Positions 44,044 through 53,400 of a stretch of 64,000 nt of DNA are shown one piece after another (position 1 is the stretch's first letter; each line of letters opens with the position of its first letter). The notes below the pieces were generated by a model, which was not told the origin of the DNA, did not search any database, and was given only the letters and a program-made list of their open reading frames with translations. The DNA comes from Pedobacter sp. ok626 (GTDB lineage Bacteria; Bacteroidota; Bacteroidia; Sphingobacteriales; Sphingobacteriaceae). The DNA lies in NCBI RefSeq assembly GCF_900100435.1, contig NZ_FNEX01000006.1, positions 186,001 to 250,000 on the forward strand. The letters run 5' to 3'. The position numbers were made by a program, and so were the translations under genes.

Positions 44044-44592
44044 TTACAGACTTAATAGTTTGTTGAGGATTTGCTGTTTCTTGTGTGTCGTGATGTTGTA
44101 AAGGCCAAGGTTATCTGCGTACCATAATCCATCTGCAACCAACATAATGATTAGGGTGTTGATATCCAGGTCTGCTAGAGACCCACCTGCGATATGCTGG
44201 GTAAACCAATTGTCCCACATTTTCTTGTAATGTTCATTGACGAGTGCCGCCTGTAAAATGACTTTCATGGTTCTTCTGTAATGCAGGTCGTCACTTTTTT
44301 TAATAACGAAGCGAAGAAAGGCGATAGGGGCGATGTCATTGCCTGAGGTTCTTTTTTCTTCATCGATCCATTCGGTCAATTCGACAAGGCTTTGTAATAC
44401 CAGCTCTTCGAGCAATTCTTCTTTATTGCGGAAATGATGGATGATCCCACCTTTACTCAAACCTGTTTTATCTGCTATAGCTTGAAAAGTAACCTGATGC
44501 CAGTCTGCAGTGGCACCGATTTCGGCTGCGGTATTTAGAATCAGTTGCTTACTGGCTTCTGGGTCTTTTTTTCTCTTGTATGGATTTTCCAT
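44044..44592 (-). CDS. TetR/AcrR family transcriptional regulator
   Basis: 182 residues. The N-terminal HTH reads AAEIGATADWHQVTFQAIAD then KTGLSKGGIIHHFRNKEELL, typical of TetR. The C-terminal ligand domain is divergent. It heads a two-gene unit with the pentapeptide protein and is divergent from a small HMA-like gene. A strong promoter has its -7 box ending 4 bases from the start codon, so the mRNA may be leaderless. Confidence 0.92.
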   Translation of the reverse strand: MENPYKRKKDPEASKQLILNTAAEIGATADWHQVTFQAIADKTGLSKGGIIHHFRNKEELLEELVLQSLVELTEWIDEEKRTSGNDIAPIAFLRFVIKKSDDLHYRRTMKVILQAALVNEHYKKMWDNWFTQHIAGGSLADLDINTLIIMLVADGLWYADNLGLYNITTHKKQQILNKLLSL

Positions 44593-44596
44593 TTGT

Positions 44597-44628
44597 CAAA
44601 GATACCGAACGATTGGTTTGTTTGCAAA
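44597..44628 (-). promoter_or_regulatory. Promoter of the tetR-type gene
   Basis: Minus strand TTTG (44628-44625), 20-base spacer, TATCTTTG (44604-44597): full consensus. The -7 box ends 4 bases before the ATG at 44592. An imperfect dyad CGAACGATTGGTTTG (44606-44620; 5 of 7 arm positions) sits in the spacer and also overlaps the divergent promoter, a reasonable TetR operator. Confidence 0.6.
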
Positions 44629-44643
44629 TTTTTTATACATTTG
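44613..44643 (+). promoter_or_regulatory. Promoter of the small HMA-like gene
   Basis: TTG (44613-44615), 20-base spacer, TACATTTG (44636-44643). It overlaps back to back with the tetR promoter, so one TetR site could control both. Confidence 0.55.
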
Positions 44644-44664
44644 TCACCCTAATTAAATAATTTT

Positions 44665-44946
44665 ATGTCCAGATACATCATCATCATGTCAACTGTAATC
44701 CATACACCGAGTGATTTGCAACTGGTTTCGCAGGTCATAAGTGCTTTCCCAGGTATCCTGGAATGGTCTGTTGATCTTGAAGATAGTGATCAAATATTAA
44801 GGGTGGTGTGCAATAATTATATTGGTAATGAATTGCTGGAAAGTCTCGGAAAAAAAGGGCTGAGCTCGAAAGTATTGGAGGTATTTGATAAGGATGGAGT
44901 TTCTTTTGGGAAGGGAGATGATAAATTGGTATTCAACGAAAGTTAA
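44665..44946 (+). CDS. Small HMA-like (ferredoxin-fold) protein without CxxC
   Basis: 93 residues (86 from the ATG at 44686). The pattern LQLVSQVISAFPGILEWSVD, then LEDSDQILRVVCNNYI and LLESLGKKGLSSKVLEVF fits the beta-alpha-beta-beta-alpha-beta fold of heavy-metal-associated (HMA) domains, but the CxxC metal motif is absent. It could be a structural or sensory relative. It is divergent from the TetR gene with overlapping promoters. Its function is unknown. Confidence 0.6.
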   Translation: MSRYIIIMSTVIHTPSDLQLVSQVISAFPGILEWSVDLEDSDQILRVVCNNYIGNELLESLGKKGLSSKVLEVFDKDGVSFGKGDDKLVFNES

Positions 44947-45050
44947 AGCATTCAAGACAATAACAAAATATAGTGTCGCTTTGTAGTTATATGTTTGTTT
45001 TGATTTATAGCACAAAATAGAACCATAAACAAACAGAGGAAACGTACAAA

Positions 45051-46205
45051 ATGAAAAAACAAATCTTATGCCTTTTTGCAGTTCAGCAGCTGCTACTTTG
45101 TTCAGTATATTCGCAAAGCAAAAAGCTTATCTCTATTCCTGAGCGAGTGAATGTGCAGGCAGATAGCGCAAAAAAGAACGAAATTATTGATAAGGAATGG
45201 GTGGCTGTAGGGATTAATAAATCTTATGCGTTACAATACGATTATACGCTTCCTTTTAATGGGAAGCCTTCTTATAGATTTGAGCTTAAGGCTGGGGACA
45301 ATTCACTATCAGGTTATGCTGAGGGTGAAACAAAGGGACGTGTAGAAATGTCGTACAGTTATGCAACTGCTAACGACTTTAAAAAACTGCCTGCAAGTGT
45401 TTATGAAAACGCTCAGAAGCTGAAAACTGTTTATCATTACGGCAAGGGCATTTGTGAGCAAGGAAGTTCTCGTAGTTATACTTTTTCGGTATACATACCT
45501 TCATCAATGCCTGATAGCGCTTCCACTATTTTTGCGCAATGGCATGGTACGCCGAGTAGGACATTGGTCTCTACGCCGGAAGGGGAAATCAAGTTATTGA
45601 CGATCGATCAGTTTTTAGCGCTTTATGACCGTATGATTTTTAAGAAAAATATCGCTCATGATAAAGTCGAGAAAAAAGGGAAAAATGGAGAAATTACTTA
45701 TATGGCAGGAAAGCCTAATGGTTGGCTTATTGAACAAGGGGGCTATCCACCTTTGGCTTTTGGTTTTTCTAAGGGATACTTTTATATCAAAGCAAATTCT
45801 GATCGCCAATGGCTGACTGATAAAACAGATCGTAATAACGCCGGAATGGAAAATACTGAAGTGATGAGACCACTTTCTTCTAAATACAAAACTTCTACTA
45901 TTGCCTATAGAATGCCTTTCAATGAATTTCCGAAGGATTGTTGGATTACCTTTGTTACTCATATAGATTGGACAAAATACGGAAAAGAGGAGAATACCAT
46001 TTTAAAACCAGGTAAGCTGGATGTAACGATGAGTTATTTAAAAGGAAATAAACAACAAAAGTTACATATCGTTAATCAAGAGGAAATTCTTATTGGGAGG
46101 AATGATGAAGATGGGTATTATTTCAAATTCGGTATTTACAGAGTAGGAAACAGTACGGTTCCGGTTGCTTATAATCTTGGTGGTTACAGCGAAACTGTCA
46201 GATAG
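45051..46205 (+). CDS. hepA: Heparinase I (heparin lyase, PL13)
   Basis: 384 residues, the same length as the Pedobacter heparinus heparinase I precursor. A signal peptide ends near residue 21 (VYSQ). The catalytic Cys135 (YGKGICEQGSS) and His203 (FKKNIAHDK) are at the same numbers as in that enzyme, and YTFSVYIPSSMPDSASTIFA, FAQWHGTPSRTLV and the basic cluster around 194-210 are also alike. It cleaves heparin at 2-O-sulfated uronic acids by beta-elimination in the periplasm. No SusC/SusD pair, sulfatase or glucuronyl hydrolase is adjacent, so it is outside any visible polysaccharide locus here. Confidence 0.95.
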   Translation: MKKQILCLFAVQQLLLCSVYSQSKKLISIPERVNVQADSAKKNEIIDKEWVAVGINKSYALQYDYTLPFNGKPSYRFELKAGDNSLSGYAEGETKGRVEMSYSYATANDFKKLPASVYENAQKLKTVYHYGKGICEQGSSRSYTFSVYIPSSMPDSASTIFAQWHGTPSRTLVSTPEGEIKLLTIDQFLALYDRMIFKKNIAHDKVEKKGKNGEITYMAGKPNGWLIEQGGYPPLAFGFSKGYFYIKANSDRQWLTDKTDRNNAGMENTEVMRPLSSKYKTSTIAYRMPFNEFPKDCWITFVTHIDWTKYGKEENTILKPGKLDVTMSYLKGNKQQKLHIVNQEEILIGRNDEDGYYFKFGIYRVGNSTVPVAYNLGGYSETVR

Positions 46206-46218
46206 TGATACTAAATCG

Positions 46219-46226
46219 TACCTTTG
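46219..46226 (+). promoter_or_regulatory. -7 element before the truncated haemoglobin gene
   Basis: TACCTTTG matches TAnnTTTG and is 27 bases before the ATG at 46254, indicating a promoter separate from the heparinase gene. Confidence 0.45.
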
Positions 46227-46253
46227 TAGCATTATTTATTAATCCTATTTCAT

Positions 46254-46646
46254 ATGGAAGCAAGACACGATATTACTGACCTAAATGATATCATTGAATT
46301 AGTCGATGGTTTTTATAACAAGGTTCAGCAGGATGAACTTATTGGTCCCATATTTAATAATGTGATTAAAGATTGGGGACCGCATTTACAAAAAATGTAT
46401 GCTTTTTGGAATGCTGTATTGTTCGGTGTTCCTGGGTTTACAGGGAATCCTTTTGCCAGACATGCACCCTTACCTATTGAACAGGCACATTTTGACCGTT
46501 GGTTGGTGTTGTTTAACGAAACCGTAGGTACCTTATTTGTAGGAGAAATGGCAGATCATGCCAAGAAGAAAGCGGAGACCATGGCATTGATGTTTTTAAG
46601 TAAACTACAGCATATGAGGGGAGGCCCATCTAAGGTTATTGTATAG
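46254..46646 (+). CDS. Group III truncated haemoglobin
   Basis: 130 residues with the group III pattern: DIIELVDGFYNKVQQDELIG, then PIFNNVIKDWGPHLQKMYAF, WNAVLFG and GNPFARHAPLPIEQAHFDRW (proximal His in the EQAHFDRWL block). Such proteins bind haem and have been linked to oxygen or nitric oxide handling. It stands alone, with its own -7 element and a strong terminator. Confidence 0.92.
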   Translation: MEARHDITDLNDIIELVDGFYNKVQQDELIGPIFNNVIKDWGPHLQKMYAFWNAVLFGVPGFTGNPFARHAPLPIEQAHFDRWLVLFNETVGTLFVGEMADHAKKKAETMALMFLSKLQHMRGGPSKVIV

Positions 46647-46647
46647 C

Positions 46648-46682
46648 AAAAATGGAACAGCGATAAACTGTTCCATTTTTTT
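46648..46682. terminator. Strong terminator after the truncated haemoglobin gene
   Basis: A perfect 13-bp stem (AAAAATGGAACAG with CTGTTCCATTTTT), 7-base loop and T-rich end on the plus strand. The A run in the stem also gives a T run on the minus strand. Confidence 0.85.
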
Positions 46683-46756
46683 GTTGCCCGCACTGCTAAT
46701 CCGCCAAATTTTCCCCTATTGAAATCTGCAATTGCTTGACGGATTTCTGCTTCGGT

Positions 46757-48355
46757 TTACACTTTTCTGATAAGAAGTATCGAACGATCAATTTCTATTT
46801 GCTTCAAAAAGTACTCGTCGTGGCACACCACTAATAATGTCCCTTTGTATTGGTTAATTGCTGCAGTTAAAATTTCTACATTCATCATGTCGAGGTTATT
46901 GGTTGGCTCGTCCAATACGATGATGTCGGGGGCTTGATTGCTTATGGTTAGTGAACAAAGCATCAATCGCATCTTTTCTCCACCACTCAGTGCGGCACAT
47001 GGTTTTTCCCAATATTCTTTTGTAAACAAGAATCGGTTTAAACGGATTTTTATTTTATGTTCCTGTAAAGTTCCTGAATTATATTGTTGCGCTTGTTCGT
47101 AAACATTTAAGGTATTGTCAATTAATGAATAATCCTGATCAATGTAAACAGTTTTTATTTCGGCACGATCAAGATTTCCTGATAAAGTGGAGAGTTCGCC
47201 CAAGATCATTTTTATAAGTGTCGTTTTTCCGGAGCCATTTAACCCTTTTATGGCTATACGTTCGCCGCTCTTGATTTGAAAGTCCAAGCCTTCCCTCCAA
47301 AGTAATCGATCTTCATACCCGAAATTCACATCCCTGGCTGTTATCAATATCTTGCCCTTATGAAGGCTGGAATCGTCAAAGTTCATCTTCATTTTATCAA
47401 TATCAGGTATTGCCTCCCGCAATTGATGAAGTTCCTGCGAGATTGTACTTACTTTCTCCGAATGAATGCTCTTCATGCGTGATGTACTGTTCTCGGCTTT
47501 GTTTCTGAGGGTATTCATGACAATAGTAGGCAATCCTGCCTTTTCTTGTTTTTTCTTTCCACGGGCATCTAGCTTTTGCTGTCGTTCTAAAGATTCCTTT
47601 TCCGTTTCTTTGGCCTTACGGAGCATCTTTTCCTTGGTTTTAAGATCATGAGCCAAAGCATTCCCTTCAATTGCTTTCTGGCTGGCATAGAAATCATAAT
47701 TTCCACCGTAAATAGTTATGCCGCGTTTGCTGAGTTCGTAGACGGTATTAAGGAGATTTAATAAGGTCCGGTCGTGGCTCACTACAATTAGGGTTTGCTT
47801 AGTTGATTTTATATAGTCATACAGTATGTTTCTGCTGTGGGCATCTAAATGATTGCTAGGCTCATCTAATAGGACGATTTCTGGTCGGTGAATGGCGATT
47901 CCGGATAGAAAAACTCTTGTTTTTTGTCCACCGCTTAAAGTTCCCATTTTTTGAGTTAAATCTAGGCCATCAAGATGCCAATAGGACAAAGCTTCTTTGT
48001 ATCTTTCTTCAATTGCCCAGTCGTCCTCAAGCAATGCCAGATTTGTATCTGTTACCTGGCCATCTAAAATTTCTGTTAAGGCTTTTAGTTTATGGTCAAT
48101 ATGTAGTGCTTGAGCAACACTATAATCGTTGTACTGACCATAAAGTTGGGGTATATAATATGGCTTCGACCTACTGTTTATTGATCCGGCTGAAGGACTT
48201 AGGTTTCCCGATAAAATGTTTAGAAGTGTAGATTTTCCTACACCGTTATTGCCGATTAATGCAATTTTCTCTTGTTTATTAATAATGAGATTAAGATCTG
48301 CAAACAGTAAATCTCTGTTGGGATGAGTATAGGTAATACCTTGAAGTATAAGCAT
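46757..48355 (-). CDS. ABC-F family ATPase
   Basis: 532 residues, no membrane segments. Two ABC domains: Walker A GNNGVGKST and GLNGSGKTT, signatures LSGGQKTRVFLSG and LSGGEKMRLML, Walker B IVLLDEPSNHLD and IIVLDEPTNNLD. The linker between them is long and charged (KEKMLRKAKETEKESLERQQ), as in ribosome-acting ABC-F proteins that eject antibiotics or relieve stalling. The length and linker resemble the resistance-type group more than EttA. No leader peptide or attenuator was recognised in the 227 bp upstream. Resistance to any drug is an inference. Confidence 0.88.
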   Translation of the reverse strand: MLILQGITYTHPNRDLLFADLNLIINKQEKIALIGNNGVGKSTLLNILSGNLSPSAGSINSRSKPYYIPQLYGQYNDYSVAQALHIDHKLKALTEILDGQVTDTNLALLEDDWAIEERYKEALSYWHLDGLDLTQKMGTLSGGQKTRVFLSGIAIHRPEIVLLDEPSNHLDAHSRNILYDYIKSTKQTLIVVSHDRTLLNLLNTVYELSKRGITIYGGNYDFYASQKAIEGNALAHDLKTKEKMLRKAKETEKESLERQQKLDARGKKKQEKAGLPTIVMNTLRNKAENSTSRMKSIHSEKVSTISQELHQLREAIPDIDKMKMNFDDSSLHKGKILITARDVNFGYEDRLLWREGLDFQIKSGERIAIKGLNGSGKTTLIKMILGELSTLSGNLDRAEIKTVYIDQDYSLIDNTLNVYEQAQQYNSGTLQEHKIKIRLNRFLFTKEYWEKPCAALSGGEKMRLMLCSLTISNQAPDIIVLDEPTNNLDMMNVEILTAAINQYKGTLLVVCHDEYFLKQIEIDRSILLIRKV

Positions 48356-48582
48356 GTTTCTTTCTTTGTAGCGTAAAAAAAATGGAGCCTGGTATGTTGG
48401 CTCTGTTGATTTTTCTAGAAGAAATGAAATCCTACATTCTGGTGTTTTTTGATTGTTTTCGACAAAAGTATAAAAAAATACTTGAAACCGTTAATTATGG
48501 TCTATTAATCAAAACATTACTATTGAGCAATTGTTGTGGTTTTGGTGATGCTATTGCAGTGCACCAATAAACATCAGTCAAT

Positions 48583-49995
48583 ATGTTTAGAACCGGTAGC
48601 GTTGGACGTTTTTTATTCCTATGTGGGATGGTGATGACCAATTTATGGTCGTTGGCGCCTGTTTATGGTATTAGTCGTCAAAATGCCCCTAAAGATACAA
48701 TAGAGGTGTTTAAAGAAGAATTAAATGATACCTTGTCAACTTTGGAGTATCACGATAAGCTCCAACCATTTTATGAGAAAAATAACTATCAGACTGTATT
48801 CTTGAATCGGTTTTTCAGAAATGGTGACTTAGCTTACTTGCTCAGTGATTTGGAAAGTGTAGCTGATCATGGCTTAGATCCCGAAATTTTTAGGGCTAGT
48901 GCATTTCGGTTATTAATGGAGGAAGTGGATCGGAAGAAGTCGTTTAAGAACCTTGATGTTTATCGTAAGAAGGTGAAGTTAGAGCTGCTAACGGCTTATG
49001 CAGTGTTGAAGTATAGTACGATTATGGAGTTTGGGTTGGTAGAGCCTCATATTGTTGACTCCAACTATTTTAGTGCTACGGCTAAGCCTGATAGTGCTTT
49101 TGTGACACGCGTTCTTGAGCTAAGAGAAGTGAAGAATTATCTGGATAGCATACAACCGAGTGGCAAGGTGTATAAGGCTTTCCAGTTTGCGCTGAAATCG
49201 GATGAATTGGCGCCAGGCAAAACATTGGAAGAGACCAAGTCTGTTTTGTCGGTAAACATGGAGCGCCTGAGGTGGAAAAATAAGCCGATAGAGCCGAAAT
49301 ATGTGATGGTAAATCTTGCGAATTTTAGTCTGGATGTAATTGACCAGGAGGAATCTGTGTTGAATATGAAGGTTTGCGTAGGGGAGCCCGGTAGATGGCA
49401 GAGTCCGCAGTTGAGCAGTAAAATTTACAGTGTACAGGTGAACCCGGTTTGGAATATTCCGGTTAGTATCGCCAAGACTGAGACCATGAGAAACATCAAG
49501 AAAGATCGGCATTATTTGGTTAATAACAATATTTCGGTCTATAAGGATGGAAAGCGTGTGGGTAATCCCTCAGGTATTGACTGGACGATTAACAATGTGG
49601 AAGATTACACTTTTAAGCAGATGCCAGGAGAATTGAATGCGCTTGGCAAAATCAAGTTTCTGTTTAATAACGAGAGTGGAGTTTATCTACATGATACGCC
49701 TTTAAAGTCGGCCTTTAAAAAGAAAAATAGGGCAATTAGCCATGGGTGTATTCGTTTAGAAAAACCGATGGAACTGGCGTTGGTTCTTTTTGGTGAAGGG
49801 CCAAAGTACGATCAAATAAAAAAGGCAATGTTGAATGGCTACCCACGAGCTAAATATATCGGTTTGCCCCAGTCAATTCCAATAACACTTACTTATTTTA
49901 CGGCGTTTACTAACGATAAGGGAGGTGTTGTATACTGTAATGATATTTACGGACTTGACGCAGTTTTGTCAGCCAGATTGATTGCTGGTAGATGA
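48583..49995 (+). CDS. L,D-transpeptidase (YkuD domain) with scaffold domain
   Basis: 470 residues. A signal peptide (FLFLCGMVMTNLWSLAPVYG) precedes a helical scaffold region (NYQTVFLNRFFRNGDLAYLL, ESVADHGLDPEIF) like that of LdtD/YcbB, then the catalytic domain from about 250 with PVWNIPVSIAKTETM, VYLHDTPLKSAFKKKNRAIS and SHGCIRLE; the nucleophile is Cys389. It forms 3-3 cross-links in peptidoglycan or attaches envelope proteins in the periplasm. The C-terminal extension LTYFTAFTNDKGGVVYCNDI is common in large Bacteroidota members. It has no close operon partner. Confidence 0.9.
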   Translation: MFRTGSVGRFLFLCGMVMTNLWSLAPVYGISRQNAPKDTIEVFKEELNDTLSTLEYHDKLQPFYEKNNYQTVFLNRFFRNGDLAYLLSDLESVADHGLDPEIFRASAFRLLMEEVDRKKSFKNLDVYRKKVKLELLTAYAVLKYSTIMEFGLVEPHIVDSNYFSATAKPDSAFVTRVLELREVKNYLDSIQPSGKVYKAFQFALKSDELAPGKTLEETKSVLSVNMERLRWKNKPIEPKYVMVNLANFSLDVIDQEESVLNMKVCVGEPGRWQSPQLSSKIYSVQVNPVWNIPVSIAKTETMRNIKKDRHYLVNNNISVYKDGKRVGNPSGIDWTINNVEDYTFKQMPGELNALGKIKFLFNNESGVYLHDTPLKSAFKKKNRAISHGCIRLEKPMELALVLFGEGPKYDQIKKAMLNGYPRAKYIGLPQSIPITLTYFTAFTNDKGGVVYCNDIYGLDAVLSARLIAGR

Positions 49996-50435
49996 TATCA
50001 ATTTTCTAACCTATTTAACTTCCTTTTATTTCTTTTTAGTTTATTCATTATCTGTTCATATTCTTGTTTGGCTAGTTTTTATTGCATATGCTTGTGCTTT
50101 CTGTTCTTTTTGTGCTTTTTTCTAGCAGTTAAAATTTGTTGGCACAGTAATTATGTATGAATTGTGATTATCTAACGCTACATATTGGGAAATATATTTC
50201 TCAAAATTACCCGTCTTTTTATTTTTGTATTTGGGTTTTGAACAAGTGTTAAGATTGTTATTTGTCTATATTTGCATTTAAATGCAGTTTTTTGGGTTTT
50301 TTATAATTTTTGGCCTAATTGTTATTAAAAAAAAATCGTTTGTGTGATTTTTTTTGAAAAATGATACAAATTCTAACTAATTTGACAGGAGTAAATCTAA
50401 TTATACTCTTAAGAAAAATTAGTGTGTTAACATCT
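49996..50435. other. AT-rich intergenic region before the giant adhesin gene
   Basis: 440 bp with no convincing gene. It is T-rich on the plus strand with many short T runs. TATATTTG at 50267-50274 is a perfect -7 element, so the adhesin mRNA may have a leader of about 160 bases. An in-frame ATG at 50361 would extend the adhesin by 25 residues; I prefer 50436. Confidence 0.5.
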
Positions 50436-53400
50436 ATGTTAAAGCTGCTCAAGTCTGAAGTTGTTTCCATCTACAGGAAGGTTTGCTGTGTGCTTATTCT
50501 TTTGTTATTAATGATTTCTTTTGGCGCAAAAGCTGATGGGAGTAGGGATTTATATCCTTCGGGAGCTAGTGGTAATCGGGCTTTTTTGTATTCATATGAC
50601 GGAGGGGGGGCAGGGACTGTATATTTTCCTTTTAGAACACCGGGAACTCACTATGTTTACGCGAAAGCAAATGAAGTTATCGCGGTGGCTTCAAGTGCGC
50701 AAGGGCTTTCAAATTGGTTTATAAGGATTACTTCACCAAGAGGAACGGTAACGACGACTACATCCGGGAAGATCAGTACTCGCAATGAGGAGTTGGCTGG
50801 ACCAAGGTACGTTGGGCAAGGAGCGGCAGGGAACTATTATGTTCCTAATTACGTTTCTGTTTTAGCTGTAGATGAGGGGGTTTGGAAGATTGAGTTTGTA
50901 TCCTCGAATACAAGTGAGAATGCAGATAATGTTTTAGCAAATTCGAATTGGGGGCAAGTTAATAACACCTCATTGCTCTCTGCATGGGATATATCAGTTC
51001 GGAATGCAACAAATACAAGTTGGTTACCAGGAAGAGTATATACCAATGTTTTCAATCTGCGACTTTCAAAAAATCTTGATAAGAGTGAAACGGCTTATTA
51101 CGGAATAAACTATGTCTTAACCAAAGATGGAAGGGCTTACCGGGTAAAAAACAATGGAAATAACGGGTATGCTTTTACATTTTTTTCGAATAATAAAGGT
51201 TTTCTTGATAACGCAGGAAATCCAACTTATAAAAGTTTAGATAATACAGATGTACTCAATTTTGTAAAAGACCCTCGCAAAGAGGACGATGACCTAAAGA
51301 ATCTGGTTACTCATAAATTGTTTTATGGCCCTCCTGCACCGGATTTACCAGTTTCGGCTCCTGTTTCTATTGAGGGAGTCAATACGACCACCTGGTTAAA
51401 AAATGAAGCCATCGTTCCGAATATTTCTGGAATTGGATTTACGGGATCGGAGGGGACCTTAGGGCAAGCTAGTCAGAAAGGTGGTGTCATAACTTTTACA
51501 GCTAATGTGCCTGGAAGTTATAGGATTGTGATCCCGCTTGGTGCTGGGAAAGATAGGGTATTAACTGGGGCGGCTGTTGCAGGTGTGAATACAATTGAAT
51601 GGGATGGGAAAGATGCTTTAAATAATGTTGTGCCTGGTGGTTTAATCGTTCCTGAGGTGAAAGTACGATTGGCATCTGCTGAAGTACATTTCCCTTTTAT
51701 TGATATGGAAATTAATCCTAAGGGGATCATTATAGAGCTTGCTGAAAATACGACTAGATATCTTATTAATCCTACTCCTGCAATTATAGATGAGAGTGTT
51801 TATAGTGATCGGGTGTATTGGGATGATAGCGACATTACTGGAGGACTTGCAGGAGAAAAATCTGATCCTATTGTTAATACACTAAATGGGATGTCTAGTA
51901 ATTTTAATGGACATATTTGGGGTAGTTATAGTTCTGATTCTGGAAATTCAAATAATGGTAAAGGCACGAATAGCTATGGCAATGAGAAAGCGATGGACAC
52001 CTACGCTTATATTCTAAGTAAAGAAGAGGCAAAACCATTAAATGTTATAATAAAGGTAGCCGATTTGGAGATTGTGAGTATCGTACCAACGGTTGCAATA
52101 ACATCGCTTAATCAAGTAAGCTACCAGGTTAAAGTTAAAAATGGTGGAGTAAGTGATGTAACAGGAGCTAAATTTGAATTTAAACTACCTGTTGGTTTTA
52201 CTGTTACTGGTATCACACGCTCTTTTACTAATGTTCTCGCTTCAGAAAATGGTATAGTTCAGGATATTAGTGGTTATCGGTCGAGTCTGGACTTACCTGC
52301 TAATTGTGAGGTTACATATACTATAGTTGGAACTTTAGATGTTGCAGCTTTGGGGCAGGATCTTCATGTTGAGGCTAGTATTATGCGTCCTAAGGATGTT
52401 ACGGACCCTGATGCCACAAATACAGTATTTGATCTAGCTCCAACTAATCCTCATGATGAATGTAAGAATGGAACTGCGATCGAAGCCTGTAATAATATTA
52501 AATATAATACTGTTAAAAGGCTGGAAGTTTGTGCCGGTTCGGCGATTTCTCCGTTTGTTTACGATCTGATAGCTGGTGGAAGTTCTTTTTTTACGGAAGG
52601 CATGCCTGGCTGGTTGACAGCGGCATTAAGCAGTGGTAAAGTAACTTTTAGTGGCACAACTACCACTGCTGGTTTGTATTTATTTACAGTGGGTACTGAC
52701 GCAAGTCATAGATATAAAGCTACTTATGTAATAAATGTCAATCCGTTGCCTACTGTCGTTAATCAGCCTGTTAGTACTCCTGTTTGTGAGAGAACTGATG
52801 CAGTTTTTTCTATAACGTCTTTAGCCGCTGATGATAGCTATCAATGGCAGTATGAGGAAGCTGGAGTTTGGATGAATTTTGTTGATGGGACAGGTATTAC
52901 TGGTGCAACGACTACAGCCCTCAAGATTTTAGCAATTCCGGTATCTTTTAATGGAAAAAAGATTAGGGTTGCTATTTCTTCGGTATCGGGTTGTTCAACA
53001 ATCTCGAGTGAGATCACTTTGGTGGTGAACGCGCGGCCAACAGAGGATTCTTATATAATAGGTGACGAATATATTTGCGAGGGGGAAAGTATTCCTCTTA
53101 AATCGTCTATTTCAACACCAGGTTTTAATTTCCAATGGTTTTTGAACGGGGTGATTATACCCGGAGCAAATAAAAGAATTTATAATGCTACTGAAGGAGG
53201 GAAATATGAAGTAGCTGTTGTGAATACATTGGGGTGTTTAGGTTCCAGGTCCGATAGTTTAGTGGTTACTGTTACTCCATTCCCTACTACTCCTAACATT
53301 ACGCACGGCCCGCTTATAGTGTGTACTGGTAATACTGTGAAATTGACATCTGATTCTGCAACTAAATATCAATGGTATCGTGGAACCGAGGCAATAAGTG

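Noticed and set aside
48382..48570. 62-residue open frame between the ABC-F and L,D-transpeptidase genes
   Set aside because: No likeness to a family, no TAnnTTTG box or ribosome site, and composition like the AT-rich intergenic DNA.
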